In this document: positions 1 to 9,150 of the stretch, piece by piece
How positions within the stretch are numbered: position 1 is the first letter of the stretch
Layout: every line of letters starts with the position of its first letter
DNA from: Shewanella violacea DSS12
GTDB lineage: Bacteria > Pseudomonadota > Gammaproteobacteria > Enterobacterales > Shewanellaceae
Length of the DNA: 64,000 nt
Reading direction: 5' to 3'
Assembly (NCBI RefSeq): GCF_000091325.1
Contig: NC_014012.1
Span: forward strand, 4,485,685 to 4,549,684
The notes under the pieces: generated by a model
The model's input: only the letters and a program-made list of their open reading frames with translations
Told to the model about the DNA's origin: nothing
Databases searched by the model: none
Program-made: the position numbers and the translations under genes

Positions 1-880
1 GTTTTGCCGCCTGTTCAACACTCAAGTGATCTATATCGATTAAGGCTGCGGCTAAGGCTATCTCTTGGTTAGACAGTGAAAAACTCCTCACTATGTCTAA
101 GGCGCATAAAGACTTTCCCGCTAAATATTTAGAGGTCGCCTTCTTCAGCCAACCATCCTTGGGGTTGCCACAATCCCAGAGGTATTTTTTATTCACTCCC
201 CATGCAGGCTCAAATTCACATGCCTCGCTATACTCTGGAAACTCAACAAATTTACCCTTATAAAGGGTTTCGACCCAATTAGGGGTCCAATTAAAGATGA
301 CGAATACTTTTTTCTTCTCGAACAAGCGAACGAACACTTGCCAAAGTTCATCCCCGGTCGGTATCTCCCTAACTCGAAAGTCTAAACCCAAGGCGCGAAT
401 TCTGGCTCTGTCTGGCTTAACCCAAGGACCAGAGATATAGATCCCTTGTGACTCTTCATCATCGGAGAAAAGAGCGGAGCAAGCTTTCAACGCCGTCCAG
501 TCGGGAAGGCCCGGACATAATGCTTCCACGTAATCCGGATACCACCAACCCTCTCTGGTTAATGCCTGATGAGTACCACCATCGATGATCTTGCCATTCT
601 TGACCAACTTATCGAATTGAGCCGCCATACTTCCCTGCCAGACTTCTATCTGCACATCCGCATGACCATAAACCAATTGATACCACTGGCCATCGGCAGC
701 GAAGGAGACATAGTCCACCTCTATGCCCTTGCTTTGCATAAGCTCGCCAACCACATGAGTCAGTACTTTTTGACTAGACCAGTCTAGCTCCAGCAGTAAC
801 ACCACCTTAGCGGATACCCCCATGCTGATAGAAGCCAATACAGCCCCAAGCAAGCATAAGATTCTGCTAAATTTACCCAT
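1..880 (-). CDS. Glycine betaine/choline-type ABC transporter substrate-binding protein (partial)
   Basis: Reading the minus strand from an ATG at 880 gives an open frame that runs off the left edge (about 293 codons). Residues 1-24 form a signal peptide, followed by VVLLLELDWSS and later EVWQG, the layout of the ProX/OpuAC family of periplasmic proteins that bind quaternary ammonium compounds. Aromatic residues that could build the cation-binding cage are frequent (GWWYPDY, FNWTPNW). The likely role is to deliver an osmoprotectant or related amine to an ABC importer whose other subunits would lie outside the window. The family assignment is fairly sure; the ligand is inferred. Confidence 0.8.
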   Translation of the reverse strand, partial: MGKFSRILCLLGAVLASISMGVSAKVVLLLELDWSSQKVLTHVVGELMQSKGIEVDYVSFAADGQWYQLVYGHADVQIEVWQGSMAAQFDKLVKNGKIIDGGTHQALTREGWWYPDYVEALCPGLPDWTALKACSALFSDDEESQGIYISGPWVKPDRARIRALGLDFRVREIPTGDELWQVFVRLFEKKKVFVIFNWTPNWVETLYKGKFVEFPEYSEACEFEPAWGVNKKYLWDCGNPKDGWLKKATSKYLAGKSLCALDIVRSFSLSNQEIALAAALIDIDHLSVEQAAK

Positions 881-1080
881 TATTGAGCCTAATTTACTAT
901 CGCAGCTTTGATCATAGAATCTATGTTTACAAAGCGCAATATTCCCTTTGACTTGCTCACTAGCAACAAGGATACATATCTACTTACTTTTGATTCCCAT
1001 CAATTACCACACCATCCGGAACTAGTTATGACAAACATCTGTCACAGCTAATGAATACATAATGGATAAGGAATCAGTTG

Positions 1081-1731
1081 ATGCTGAAGGGACTCGTTAA
1101 ACGACTACAAGAAAACCGCTTTTTTTTACTCTTTATTGTTCTCATGTTGGTATTTAGAAGCGCCGTAGCCGACTGGAACTCGGTACCTACAGGCTCGATG
1201 AAGCCAACCATTCTCGAAGGAGATAGGTTGCTGGTTAATAAGATGGCCTACGATATCCGCGTCCCCTTTACCCATCTATCCATAGTTAAGATTGCTGATC
1301 CTCTTCGTGGTGAGATCATCATCTTCGATTCAGTCAAGGCAGATAAGAAACTGGTTAAGCGTGTGATTGGTGTGCCTGGGGATGTGATTGAGATGAGACA
1401 AAACAGGCTCATTATCAATGGCCAAGTGCTGGATTATGAAATTCGAAACAAGCTTGTCTCAAACACAGATAGTATAGAGAATCTCTTGGGGCTAGAGCAT
1501 ATGATTCGAGTCCATGACACCCCTTCTCGTCTGGCTAACTTTGGTCCTGTCACTGTGCCTGATGACTACTATCTGGCTCTGGGGGATAACCGTGATGCAA
1601 GTGCCGATTCTCGAGTAATAGGCTTTATACCACGAGCCGAGATAACTGGCAGAGCAAAAACAGTAGCCTTCTCTAACGACTATGATAACTACTACCGATT
1701 TAGGCCCCAGCGATTCATGCATACGCTATAA
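1081..1731 (+). CDS. lepB: Signal peptidase I (short form)
   Basis: This is an S26A serine protease of the inner membrane that cleaves signal peptides. One N-terminal membrane segment (about residues 13-30) is followed by the catalytic Ser39 in PTGSM and the general base Lys93 in KKLVKRVIGVPGD; the C-terminal box reads LGDNRDASADSR. At 216 residues it is much shorter than the E. coli enzyme (324) and has one rather than two membrane segments, so it may be a second, specialised LepB rather than the housekeeping copy. The ATG at 1081 is preferred over the TTG at 1078 because AAGGA lies 8 bases upstream. It stands alone, with a thioredoxin-like lipoprotein downstream. Confidence 0.88.
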   Translation: MLKGLVKRLQENRFFLLFIVLMLVFRSAVADWNSVPTGSMKPTILEGDRLLVNKMAYDIRVPFTHLSIVKIADPLRGEIIIFDSVKADKKLVKRVIGVPGDVIEMRQNRLIINGQVLDYEIRNKLVSNTDSIENLLGLEHMIRVHDTPSRLANFGPVTVPDDYYLALGDNRDASADSRVIGFIPRAEITGRAKTVAFSNDYDNYYRFRPQRFMHTL

Positions 1732-1853
1732 CAAGGTGCTAGTTTCTAGACTCTTGGGGAGCACATCTTTAGTCACTAAGAGTTTGTGTAAACATCTACA
1801 CAAAAAAGCCGATTTTTGCTATTTTAAGAGCTCTTTTATTAAATGGATTTGTG

Positions 1854-2351
1854 ATGAAACAGCTTATTTCGGCTATATTTTTCTCGATGACCCTACTCCT
1901 TTCAGGCTGTGCTACAACGCCTGGAGATGAACAAGTTGAATACCTAACCTATGTCAAAGCAGGGCAGATGGTTCCAGTGACCCAATTCACCGATACCCAA
2001 GGTAATAAGATCGATTTAGAGGAATCTAGCAATGCCAAGCTACTGGTGCTATTTGCCACCTGGTGTCCAGATTCTCAACGAGCCATGAAAGCATTAGAGG
2101 CTTCAGATCTCAACCTAGACCCAAATGTCGACATCATAGCCATAGGCCGGGAAGATAATAAGCAAGCCTTAGATAAGTTTGCCAGCGAGTATGAGATTAA
2201 TTTCCCTCTAATTGCCGACGCCAAACGAGCCATCTATGCCAAGTTTGCTAATGCAGGGATCCCCAGACTCATTCTACTCGATGCTAATAACACCATAGTT
2301 AAGACCATAATAGCCGAAGGTGAAGATCCATTAGCCGAAGTGCAGTGGTAA
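1854..2351 (+). CDS. Thioredoxin-like (TlpA/peroxiredoxin-type) lipoprotein
   Basis: The N-terminus carries a lipoprotein signal with a LLSGC lipobox, so the protein is probably lipid-anchored in the envelope. A thioredoxin fold follows: LLVLFATWCPDSQRAM has one active-site cysteine in a CPDS motif where classical enzymes have CxxC, and a GIPRLILLD cis-proline segment follows. A single catalytic Cys suggests a peroxiredoxin-like or monothiol function rather than dithiol reduction. It is 165 residues from the ATG at 1854; a GTG at 1851 is less likely because GGA would be only 3 bases away. Substrate unknown. Confidence 0.7.
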   Translation: MKQLISAIFFSMTLLLSGCATTPGDEQVEYLTYVKAGQMVPVTQFTDTQGNKIDLEESSNAKLLVLFATWCPDSQRAMKALEASDLNLDPNVDIIAIGREDNKQALDKFASEYEINFPLIADAKRAIYAKFANAGIPRLILLDANNTIVKTIIAEGEDPLAEVQW

Positions 2352-2398
2352 GAGCAGCGATAAGTACAGAGGTAAGAGCAGACCTAGCCTGACAGCAG

Positions 2399-3838
2399 TT
2401 AGCTTTCTTTTTCCACCTCGATGAACTCTTGGATTAGTTCGGCTAGTCGGACTAATCCATACTTCATTTTATCATTCCAAGGCAGTGCAAAAGAGATCCT
2501 AAAATACTCGTCATATTCATGTGTAAAAGAAAACATAGCACCAGGAGCAATCGATAACTTTTCCTTAATCACTCTTGCCCATAACTTCTCACTAGAATAA
2601 CCCTCGGGTAGCTTCAACCAGATACAAGGCCCACCAGCAGGCTGACTCATATAGACAGAATCATCGAGCACAGAGAGCATCAAACTTCTCGCCTGCTGAT
2701 AATTCACATTCATCTGCGCCCTGAGTTTCCTCAATAGGGTCTTATATTCCCCCGAAGACATTAGGTTTGCCACCATGTATTGCAGGGCTATGCTTGGCTC
2801 CTCGGCAACTGTTTGTTTAGCAAACTGGCAAGACACGAAAGTATTACTGCACAGCAAATAGCCTAAACTGATAGCTGGTGAGATGGTGTCATAGAAATCA
2901 CCTATGCTTATCACCCTACAGGGGCAAGTTTGAGTCACTAGACTCGCTATAGTCACAGGTCGACGGCCACCAAAATAGAGCTCGCCACGATCATACTCGA
3001 TAAGAGTGACATCATGCTCGATAGCCCACTCTATCAAGGCACGCTTATCTTCTACTGATAACACCCGCCCGGTAGGGTCGGCAAAGTTAGGGTTCACCAG
3101 GTAAGTATCGAAGCCTTGCTCTTTATGAGCCTTTGAGAGTAGCGACAACTCATAGGTATAATTTGACTGCATGGGCACTTCAATCACATCGCCATTAAAT
3201 TGTTTTAAGATGGCCTGAAAATAAAATGACACGGGTGATTCAACGGCAACAAGCTTGCCAATCGATTTAGCGGCAGTTAACGCCAGCAACAAGCCTTCTT
3301 GCCTGCCATTGGTTACCAGCACCTTATCTTTCTCAAACACTTGGCCTGAGCCGAGTAAATGACGACATATCTCATGCCTTAGCTCTGGGATCCCTTCGAT
3401 AGGATCTTGCATCAAGAGTTTGTAAGGGCGATGCCTCAATACCTGCTTATGCAAACGGTTAAGTAGGAGCTCTTGATCGATAACAGTACTGGGAGCCGTA
3501 CAAGATAAAGGCAAGATATCCGGGTCGTTAAACGAATACTGCACCGCACTAGCGAGATCTAATTCCCCATGAACCCGCTTGATACTAGAGCCATAATCAG
3601 GTTGATTAAGCGTTCTCCTAGAAGCAATAAAATACCCACGTTTAGGCTCTGAATAGATCCAGCCTAGCCTTTCAAGCTCATAGTAAGCCTGAGTCACAGT
3701 CGATACCCCAACACCTTTATCTCTGGCATAACGACGCACAGACTCAAGTTTGTTGCGCCCCAATTTATCTGAAAATATGCCTGACTCGATAGCACGAATG
3801 ATTTCATCGACTATTTTCTGATACTTAAACTCTGCCAT
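2399..3838 (-). CDS. MocR-type (GntR + aminotransferase-like) transcriptional regulator
   Basis: The N-terminal 75 residues form a GntR winged helix (LESVRRYARDKGVGVSTVTQAYYELE). Residues from about 110 to the end resemble fold-type I aminotransferases. MocR proteins normally bind PLP through a lysine in a GSFSKTLAPGLRLGY-like segment; here that segment reads GDFYDTISPAISLGY, so the lysine is Asp and the phosphate-contacting Arg is Ser. The regulator therefore probably binds no PLP covalently. It is divergent from the GNAT gene at 3966 (128 bp between), its most likely target. The ATG at 3838 was chosen; a TTG at 3847 is possible, and neither has a good Shine-Dalgarno sequence. Confidence 0.85.
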   Translation of the reverse strand: MAEFKYQKIVDEIIRAIESGIFSDKLGRNKLESVRRYARDKGVGVSTVTQAYYELERLGWIYSEPKRGYFIASRRTLNQPDYGSSIKRVHGELDLASAVQYSFNDPDILPLSCTAPSTVIDQELLLNRLHKQVLRHRPYKLLMQDPIEGIPELRHEICRHLLGSGQVFEKDKVLVTNGRQEGLLLALTAAKSIGKLVAVESPVSFYFQAILKQFNGDVIEVPMQSNYTYELSLLSKAHKEQGFDTYLVNPNFADPTGRVLSVEDKRALIEWAIEHDVTLIEYDRGELYFGGRRPVTIASLVTQTCPCRVISIGDFYDTISPAISLGYLLCSNTFVSCQFAKQTVAEEPSIALQYMVANLMSSGEYKTLLRKLRAQMNVNYQQARSLMLSVLDDSVYMSQPAGGPCIWLKLPEGYSSEKLWARVIKEKLSIAPGAMFSFTHEYDEYFRISFALPWNDKMKYGLVRLAELIQEFIEVEKES

Positions 3839-3965
3839 GGCATTCAAAATCTGTATTGGGTTTTATTGAGTTCAACTGTATCTGTTTTGGCTTTAAGGCT
3901 CCAGATAAAGTAAAAGGCAATACAGTTAAGCTGTTCACAGCAGATATAAAAGTAAAGGTGACCAT

Positions 3966-4490
3966 ATGAGTAGAGTAATAGCAGAGACAGAACGACTAAT
4001 CATTAGAGAGTTTAATCTCGCTGATGCCAAAGCTGTATACCAGTTTAATGCTCCCGAGGAAGTGAACCGCTTCACTGGCGATGCAGGCATGTGTAGCAGC
4101 ATTGAAGATGCTGAAGATATTATTGCTGACATCTGGCTAAAAGAATATAAGCAGTTTGGCTATGGCCGCTGGGCTGTGGTGCTAAAATCGACCGATGAAG
4201 TGATTGGCTTTTGTGGCTTCAAGAATGACAACCGTATACAAGCTGTCGACATTGGCTACCGTTTCCACCCTGACCATTGGGGACAAGGCTATGCCACTGA
4301 ATCCAATCTGGCCTGTATCGAATATGCAAAACAGCACATGAACCTAAACCAGGTACTCGGAGACGCTGTAGCCGAAAACCTAAGCTCCATCAATGTACTG
4401 CTCAAGCTGGGAATGAGTTATATCAGTCAATATCAAAAGGCTGAGTTTACCGTCAATCGATATGAGATTTTTTTAAAGCCTAGAGCTTAG
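3966..4490 (+). CDS. GNAT-family N-acetyltransferase (RimJ/RimL-like)
   Basis: A 174-residue acetyl-CoA-dependent acetyltransferase. The start TERLIIREF, the central IGYRFHPDHWGQGYATE (acetyl-CoA pyrophosphate-binding QGYATE) and the later NLSSINVLLKLGM are typical of the RimJ/RimL branch that acetylates protein N-termini or small amines. AAGGTG lies 5 bases upstream of the ATG. Its divergent neighbour is a MocR-like regulator, which suggests coordinated control. The stop is directly followed by the convergent cheV stop, with no spacer. Substrate unknown. Confidence 0.88.
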   Translation: MSRVIAETERLIIREFNLADAKAVYQFNAPEEVNRFTGDAGMCSSIEDAEDIIADIWLKEYKQFGYGRWAVVLKSTDEVIGFCGFKNDNRIQAVDIGYRFHPDHWGQGYATESNLACIEYAKQHMNLNQVLGDAVAENLSSINVLLKLGMSYISQYQKAEFTVNRYEIFLKPRA

Positions 4491-5474
4491 CTATTTATCC
4501 TCTAAAACTAGGCCATCAACCATAGCAACCATACGGCCAATCTCGGGCTTAGTGATGGTGTCATTGGCACCAAGCTGCAGCGCCTTCAAGCGATTACCTT
4601 CACTCATCAAGGAGGAGAACATCACTATTGGGGTCTTGGCATAGTAAGAGCTGTCGCGTAATCGCTTAAGTAAATGCAGGCCATCCATACGGGGCATCTC
4701 AACATCAGACACTATCGCATCGACAAAATGAGTGACTGTGCCTCCCTCCTCTTCTGCGAGGCGGACGAAGTCTTCGAGAATTTCCAGTGCGTCCTGACCA
4801 TCCTTGGCATCTAAAATGTTATAGCCAGATGATTGCAAGGTCTTCTCTATCATCTTACGTATGAAGGCCGAATCATCGACAACCATAATCGTTTTAGCCT
4901 GACGCTTAGCTAGCATGCTGTCGTCGATGATTACATTTTTATCTTGAGTTACATCATATTTATCCATACTCAATTCTGGATTTATATCGGAAATAATCCT
5001 CTCAAAATCCAAGATCATGATCAGATAATCGTCGCGCCTAACCACAGCAACGACACAATCCTGCTCACCCGACTCTAAAAACTGACTCGGAGACTCCACA
5101 TGTTCCCAGGATACCCGGTGAATACTCAAGACGCTATCGACCAAGAAACCATTAATCATCTTATTAAAGTCGGTAACTATCACAATTTTTTGGGTCAAAT
5201 CTTCGCATGTGGGGATCCCCAGCCAGCTAGCAAGATCCACCAGTGGGATTAAATTATCACGTAATGAGAACACCCCTATCATATGAGATTGGGCATTAGG
5301 ATAATCTTCGGTGTCCGGAACACGGATAACCTCTCTGACTTTGGCGACATTAATTCCGTAGTGACAAACCTTGTAGCCACCACTAGGCAAGGTTTTATGC
5401 AGATGGAACTCGATAATTTCGAGTTCATTAGTGCCACTTTCCGTGAGGATATCTGGTTTTTTAATGTCATTCAT
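4491..5474 (-). CDS. cheV: Chemotaxis coupling protein CheV (CheW domain + receiver)
   Basis: Residues 20-170 form a CheW-like domain that links receptors to CheA. Residues from about 198 form a response-regulator receiver with MVVDDSAFIRK (acidic pocket), the phospho-acceptor Asp in SDVEMPRMDG, MFSS (switch Ser) and a KPE lysine. Full length for the family (327 residues). CheV tunes adaptation of the CheA signalling array at the cytoplasmic face. The ATG at 5474 is preferred; a TTG two codons upstream exists. No other che genes are adjacent, so it is a solitary CheV. Confidence 0.93.
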   Translation of the reverse strand: MNDIKKPDILTESGTNELEIIEFHLHKTLPSGGYKVCHYGINVAKVREVIRVPDTEDYPNAQSHMIGVFSLRDNLIPLVDLASWLGIPTCEDLTQKIVIVTDFNKMINGFLVDSVLSIHRVSWEHVESPSQFLESGEQDCVVAVVRRDDYLIMILDFERIISDINPELSMDKYDVTQDKNVIIDDSMLAKRQAKTIMVVDDSAFIRKMIEKTLQSSGYNILDAKDGQDALEILEDFVRLAEEEGGTVTHFVDAIVSDVEMPRMDGLHLLKRLRDSSYYAKTPIVMFSSLMSEGNRLKALQLGANDTITKPEIGRMVAMVDGLVLEDK

Positions 5475-5627
5475 ACTCAATACTCGAAGATGCCATCTGA
5501 TTAAATGAAAAGTAGCGCTATATAGAAATAGCGCTAACTATGAGTATAGGAAGGGAATGAAGCTAAGTGAAAGCTTGAGAGTGTGTTATTAGTGCCCTAG
5601 GATTCAGCTAGCTGGTAAACGAGACGG

Positions 5628-6158
5628 CTACTTCAGCTCTTTATAGGTCTGGGTGGCCCAATCGAAGACATATTCGACACCTTGCCATTCATAGACGGTG
5701 CGGCCATCTTTTTGCATCACTCGTGCATTTTCAGGTAGGCTTTTCAGACCGGATGCATATTGCACACTGGTGGTGACTCGCACAGGTGCAGAGATAGCTT
5801 TTGGTGGAGTAGGCGGTCTTTTTACTTGGCGACTGTCTCGATAATACTCCTGGTCATAAGGATTATTATATCGATAAGGATAACGCCAACTGTTACGCCA
5901 ATAAGGACGGTGCCAGGTGTTATGCCAACCACTATTCCAACCATGGTTCCAACTGTGATTCCAAGAAGGATTACCCCAGTAAGGTGATCTGCTTCCTATA
6001 CCTATACCAATTCCAGTGCCCCAACTGCTGCTCCAGCTAGGCTGAGCCCAGACATTACTGCTCCAATCGAAGCGATCACTTGCTTGTGCGCTTAAGCTAG
6101 AAAGAGACAGTAAACCAGACAGCAATATAACCTGCCCTACGCCCGTGATGTTACTCAT
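5628..6158 (-). CDS. Secreted Trp/Tyr/Asn/Arg-rich protein of unknown function
   Basis: A strong GGAGG five bases upstream fixes the start at the ATG at 6158 (176 residues). A signal peptide (about residues 1-26, ending AQA) is followed by a low-complexity region rich in WNHSWN, GWNSGW and YRN motifs, then a short ordered C-terminal domain (VQYASGLKSLPENARVM ... YEWQGVEYVFDW). The layout suggests a periplasmic or surface protein with an aromatic disordered linker. No function is recognised. It sits between cheV and ubiD with its own promoter region. Confidence 0.7.
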   Translation of the reverse strand: MSNITGVGQVILLSGLLSLSSLSAQASDRFDWSSNVWAQPSWSSSWGTGIGIGIGSRSPYWGNPSWNHSWNHGWNSGWHNTWHRPYWRNSWRYPYRYNNPYDQEYYRDSRQVKRPPTPPKAISAPVRVTTSVQYASGLKSLPENARVMQKDGRTVYEWQGVEYVFDWATQTYKELK

Positions 6159-6387
6159 TACCGCCTCCAAAACTCACCCTTAAATAGAATGAAAAATTAG
6201 CTCATGCTCTATTTTATACCTAATGCAATTGGTATTACACCTGTTGAAGCGCTATTTAAACGTCATCATAATTAACCCCTTGCTTAACTAATTAATATCT
6301 TTCTCTATATAAAGTTAAGCAGTTAAACATGCGTACTAAAAATGCTATAGTGCGCGCCATATCACATTTTTATGGCAGCAAGTATCA

Positions 6388-7857
6388 ATGAGTTTTAAGG
6401 ATCTGCGCAGTTTTATCACACACCTGGAAAGCCAGGGTGAACTAAAGCGTATCAGCCATCCCGTCGACCCTCATCTTGAGATGACGGAGATTTCCGACCG
6501 AGTGCTTCGTGCCAAAGGTCCAGCTCTGCTGTTCGAGAATCCCGTCGGCAACGATATGCCTGTACTGGCTAATCTTTTCGGCACACCTAAACGTGTCGCC
6601 ATGGCATTGGGTAAGGAAGATCCTCTAGCACTGCGTGAAGTCGGCGAACTGCTGGCCTTCCTTAAAGAGCCTGAGCCACCTCGCGGCTTCAAAGATGCTG
6701 TCTCTAAGCTGCCTAAATTCAAGCAAGCCTTGAATATGCCACCTAAGACAGTGCGTAATCCTCCTTGTCAGCAAGTGGTTAAAACAGGTGATGAAGTAGA
6801 CCTGACTAAGCTGCCAATTCAACACTGTTGGCCAGGAGATGCTGCTCCTCTAGTGACTTGGGGATTGACCATCACTAAGGGCCCTCGCAAAGAACGGCAG
6901 AATCTGGGTATCTACCGCCAGCAATTGCTAGGTAAAGATAAGTTGATTATGCGCTGGCTAGATCATCGTGGCGGTGCATTAGACTTTAAAGATTTTAAAG
7001 AGAAACACCCAGGCGAACGCTACCCAGTTGTCGTGGCATTAGGTGCAGATCCGGTAACTATCTTAGCTGCGGTAACGCCAATACCAGATTCCATGAGTGA
7101 ATATGCCTTCGCAGGCTTGCTCCGCGGTGAGCGCACCCAAGTCTGTAAAGCCTTAAGCTGTGACTTAGAAGTGCCAGCCACCAGCGAAATCATCTTAGAA
7201 GGCTATATCGACCCAGAAGAGATGGCCGAAGAAGGCCCTTATGGTGATCATACAGGATATTACAACGAGACAGATAAATTCCCTGTCTTCACAGTGACCC
7301 ATATCACCCACAGAAAAGATGCCATTTACCATAGCACCTACACAGGCCGTCCACCGGATGAACCAGCCATGTTAGGTGTGGCACTCAATGAAATATTTGT
7401 GCCTATCCTGCGCAAGCAGTACCCGGAGATCATAGATTTTTATCTACCCCCCGAAGGCTGCTCTTATCGCATGGCAGTTATCTCTATTCGTAAAGAGTAC
7501 CCGGGTCATGCTAAACGCGTAATGATGGGTGCTTGGTCCTTCCTGCGTCAGTTTATGTATACCAAGTTCATCATAGTCGTGGACGAAGATGTTAACTGTC
7601 GTGACTGGAACGATGTTATCTGGGCTATAACCACACGTATGGATCCGAAACGCGATACCGTGATGATAGAGAATACACCTATCGACTATCTTGATTTTGC
7701 TTCCCCGGTCACAGGACTAGGCTCTAAGATGGGCATGGACGCGACGAACAAGTGGCCAGGCGAAACTGATCGTGAATGGGGCACACCTATCGTGATGGAT
7801 AAAGCTGTAAAACAGAAAGTCGATGATATGTGGGCCGACTTAGGCTTAGATACTTAA
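6388..7857 (+). CDS. ubiD: 3-octaprenyl-4-hydroxybenzoate carboxy-lyase UbiD
   Basis: UbiD is the prenylated-FMN-dependent decarboxylase of ubiquinone biosynthesis; its cofactor is made by UbiX. The 489-residue protein is collinear with the family (E. coli 497): [17 protein letters not shown] at the start, the conserved [15 protein letters not shown] and HRGGALDF blocks, [11 protein letters not shown], and [16 protein letters not shown] near the C-terminus. It is followed by fre in the same orientation, an arrangement well known in Shewanella and Vibrio relatives. The gap of 190 bp leaves room for a separate fre promoter. Confidence 0.96.
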   Translation: MSFKDLRSFITHLESQGELKRISHPVDPHLEMTEISDRVLRAKGPALLFENPVGNDMPVLANLFGTPKRVAMALGKEDPLALREVGELLAFLKEPEPPRGFKDAVSKLPKFKQALNMPPKTVRNPPCQQVVKTGDEVDLTKLPIQHCWPGDAAPLVTWGLTITKGPRKERQNLGIYRQQLLGKDKLIMRWLDHRGGALDFKDFKEKHPGERYPVVVALGADPVTILAAVTPIPDSMSEYAFAGLLRGERTQVCKALSCDLEVPATSEIILEGYIDPEEMAEEGPYGDHTGYYNETDKFPVFTVTHITHRKDAIYHSTYTGRPPDEPAMLGVALNEIFVPILRKQYPEIIDFYLPPEGCSYRMAVISIRKEYPGHAKRVMMGAWSFLRQFMYTKFIIVVDEDVNCRDWNDVIWAITTRMDPKRDTVMIENTPIDYLDFASPVTGLGSKMGMDATNKWPGETDREWGTPIVMDKAVKQKVDDMWADLGLDT

Positions 7858-8048
7858 GCAGCGGTTTGGGCTTTAAGCCAAACTGCTGGCATCTAGGCTA
7901 TTTCCCGCTTAATCTGCCGGAAATGACTATGATTAATGTATCTGTTTTAACTTGGTTATACAGCAAGTGCTCTTAACCAATTTATACTGTTAACTTCGAA
8001 CAATAAAATAGTAAAACTCCCGCAGAGTGGGGTCGAAAAGGACGTTAG

Positions 8049-8759
8049 ATGAACACCATAAGTTGTAAAATCGAAACTGTTACCCCATTCAATGATGCGG
8101 TTTATCAAATAATTCTAAAACCTGAAACAGCGTTCGACTTCAAAGCCGGTCAGTACCTCTGTGTTGTCATGGGTGAGAAAGATAAACGCCCATTCTCAAT
8201 TGCTTCCGCACCGAATGCAGAATATATCGAACTGCATATCGGCGCCGCTGTTAGCGAAAGCTACCCTATGCAGGTAGTCGAGCGCATGAAAGAGTGCTTG
8301 GCAAACGATGGGCTGATTGAAATTGAAGCACCAGGCGGTGAAGCTTACCTTCGTCACGAGAGCCAACGTCCGAGATTACTCATCGCCGGTGGCACTGGAT
8401 TCTCTTATATCAAGAGTATCGTCGAAGGGCAGATTGCACTTGGGCAGAAGATCGAAACCACCCTTTATTGGGGTTGTCGCAACGCCGATGCCATGTATTA
8501 CGAGACAATAGCCCGTGAATGGCACGATGCCCATCCCTGGTTGCATTTCGTTCCTGTACTGGAAGAAGCGGGCGGAGATTGGAAAGGTAAGAAGGCTAAC
8601 CTGTTAGCCCAGATCAAGACCGACTTCGTTAGCTTGCATGGTTATGATATCTATATTGCCGGCCGTTTCGACATGGTGGGTGCAGCCAGAGAAGTCTTCC
8701 GCGCCATAGGGGTAGAGGAAGAGCATCTCTACGGTGATGCGTTTGCATTTATAAAGTAA
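8049..8759 (+). CDS. fre: NAD(P)H-flavin reductase Fre
   Basis: Fre reduces free riboflavin, FMN or FAD with NAD(P)H and supplies reduced flavin to other enzymes. The 236-residue protein has the family's flavin-binding KRPFSIASAP motif and the nicotinamide-binding LLIAGGTGFSYIKSI segment, and ends with the typical YGDAFAF. AAGGA precedes the ATG at 8049. LuxG-type reductases are close relatives, but no lux genes are present, so Fre is the better name. Confidence 0.93.
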   Translation: MNTISCKIETVTPFNDAVYQIILKPETAFDFKAGQYLCVVMGEKDKRPFSIASAPNAEYIELHIGAAVSESYPMQVVERMKECLANDGLIEIEAPGGEAYLRHESQRPRLLIAGGTGFSYIKSIVEGQIALGQKIETTLYWGCRNADAMYYETIAREWHDAHPWLHFVPVLEEAGGDWKGKKANLLAQIKTDFVSLHGYDIYIAGRFDMVGAAREVFRAIGVEEEHLYGDAFAFIK

Positions 8760-9150
8760 AACAGAACAATGTCGCTACTAGGCCGTTCACGCGCTCACCG
8801 CTAGACGGCTGAAAACGCCTTCGAGGACGCCAACAAGTTGGCTACGAGAAACACTAACAAGCCGACAAGTTTTTATCCTTATCAATTTGTTATCCTTCCT
8901 AGGTTCTAAGCGCTAGAACCTAGGAACTCCTCTATAACCCAAGTCCTTCATCTTTACTCCAGATGGCAATATCGCCCTTCAGATACGCATTCCAAATCTT
9001 AGTATTTTCATCCTTATAGATACGATAATAAAGCACTTGGAGGAGATGGATTACGGGGGGATTACAGAGGGAAATATATTGCAGGCTTAAGCACCTAGAC
9101 CAGTCTGTTGCAAACCGATTGGTCTAAGCGCTAATGTCTAAAAACCTTGT
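8760..9150. other. Intergenic region between fre and the antiporter gene
   Basis: No gene was found in this 391-bp stretch. It holds a perfect inverted repeat at 8898-8924 (listed separately) and several short degenerate hairpins around 8790-8840. No clear T-run terminator is seen. Confidence 0.5.
8898..8924. repeat. Perfect 11-bp inverted repeat with CCTAGGTT ends
   Basis: CCTAGGTTCTA at 8898-8908 pairs with TAGAACCTAGG at 8914-8924 around a 5-base loop. A second hairpin with CCTAGGTT/AACCTAGG arms lies at 53768-53801. Both are in the intergenic space downstream of a plus-strand gene (fre; SYLF protein). No T-run follows, so this is a short dispersed palindrome rather than a standard terminator. 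Confidence 0.6.
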
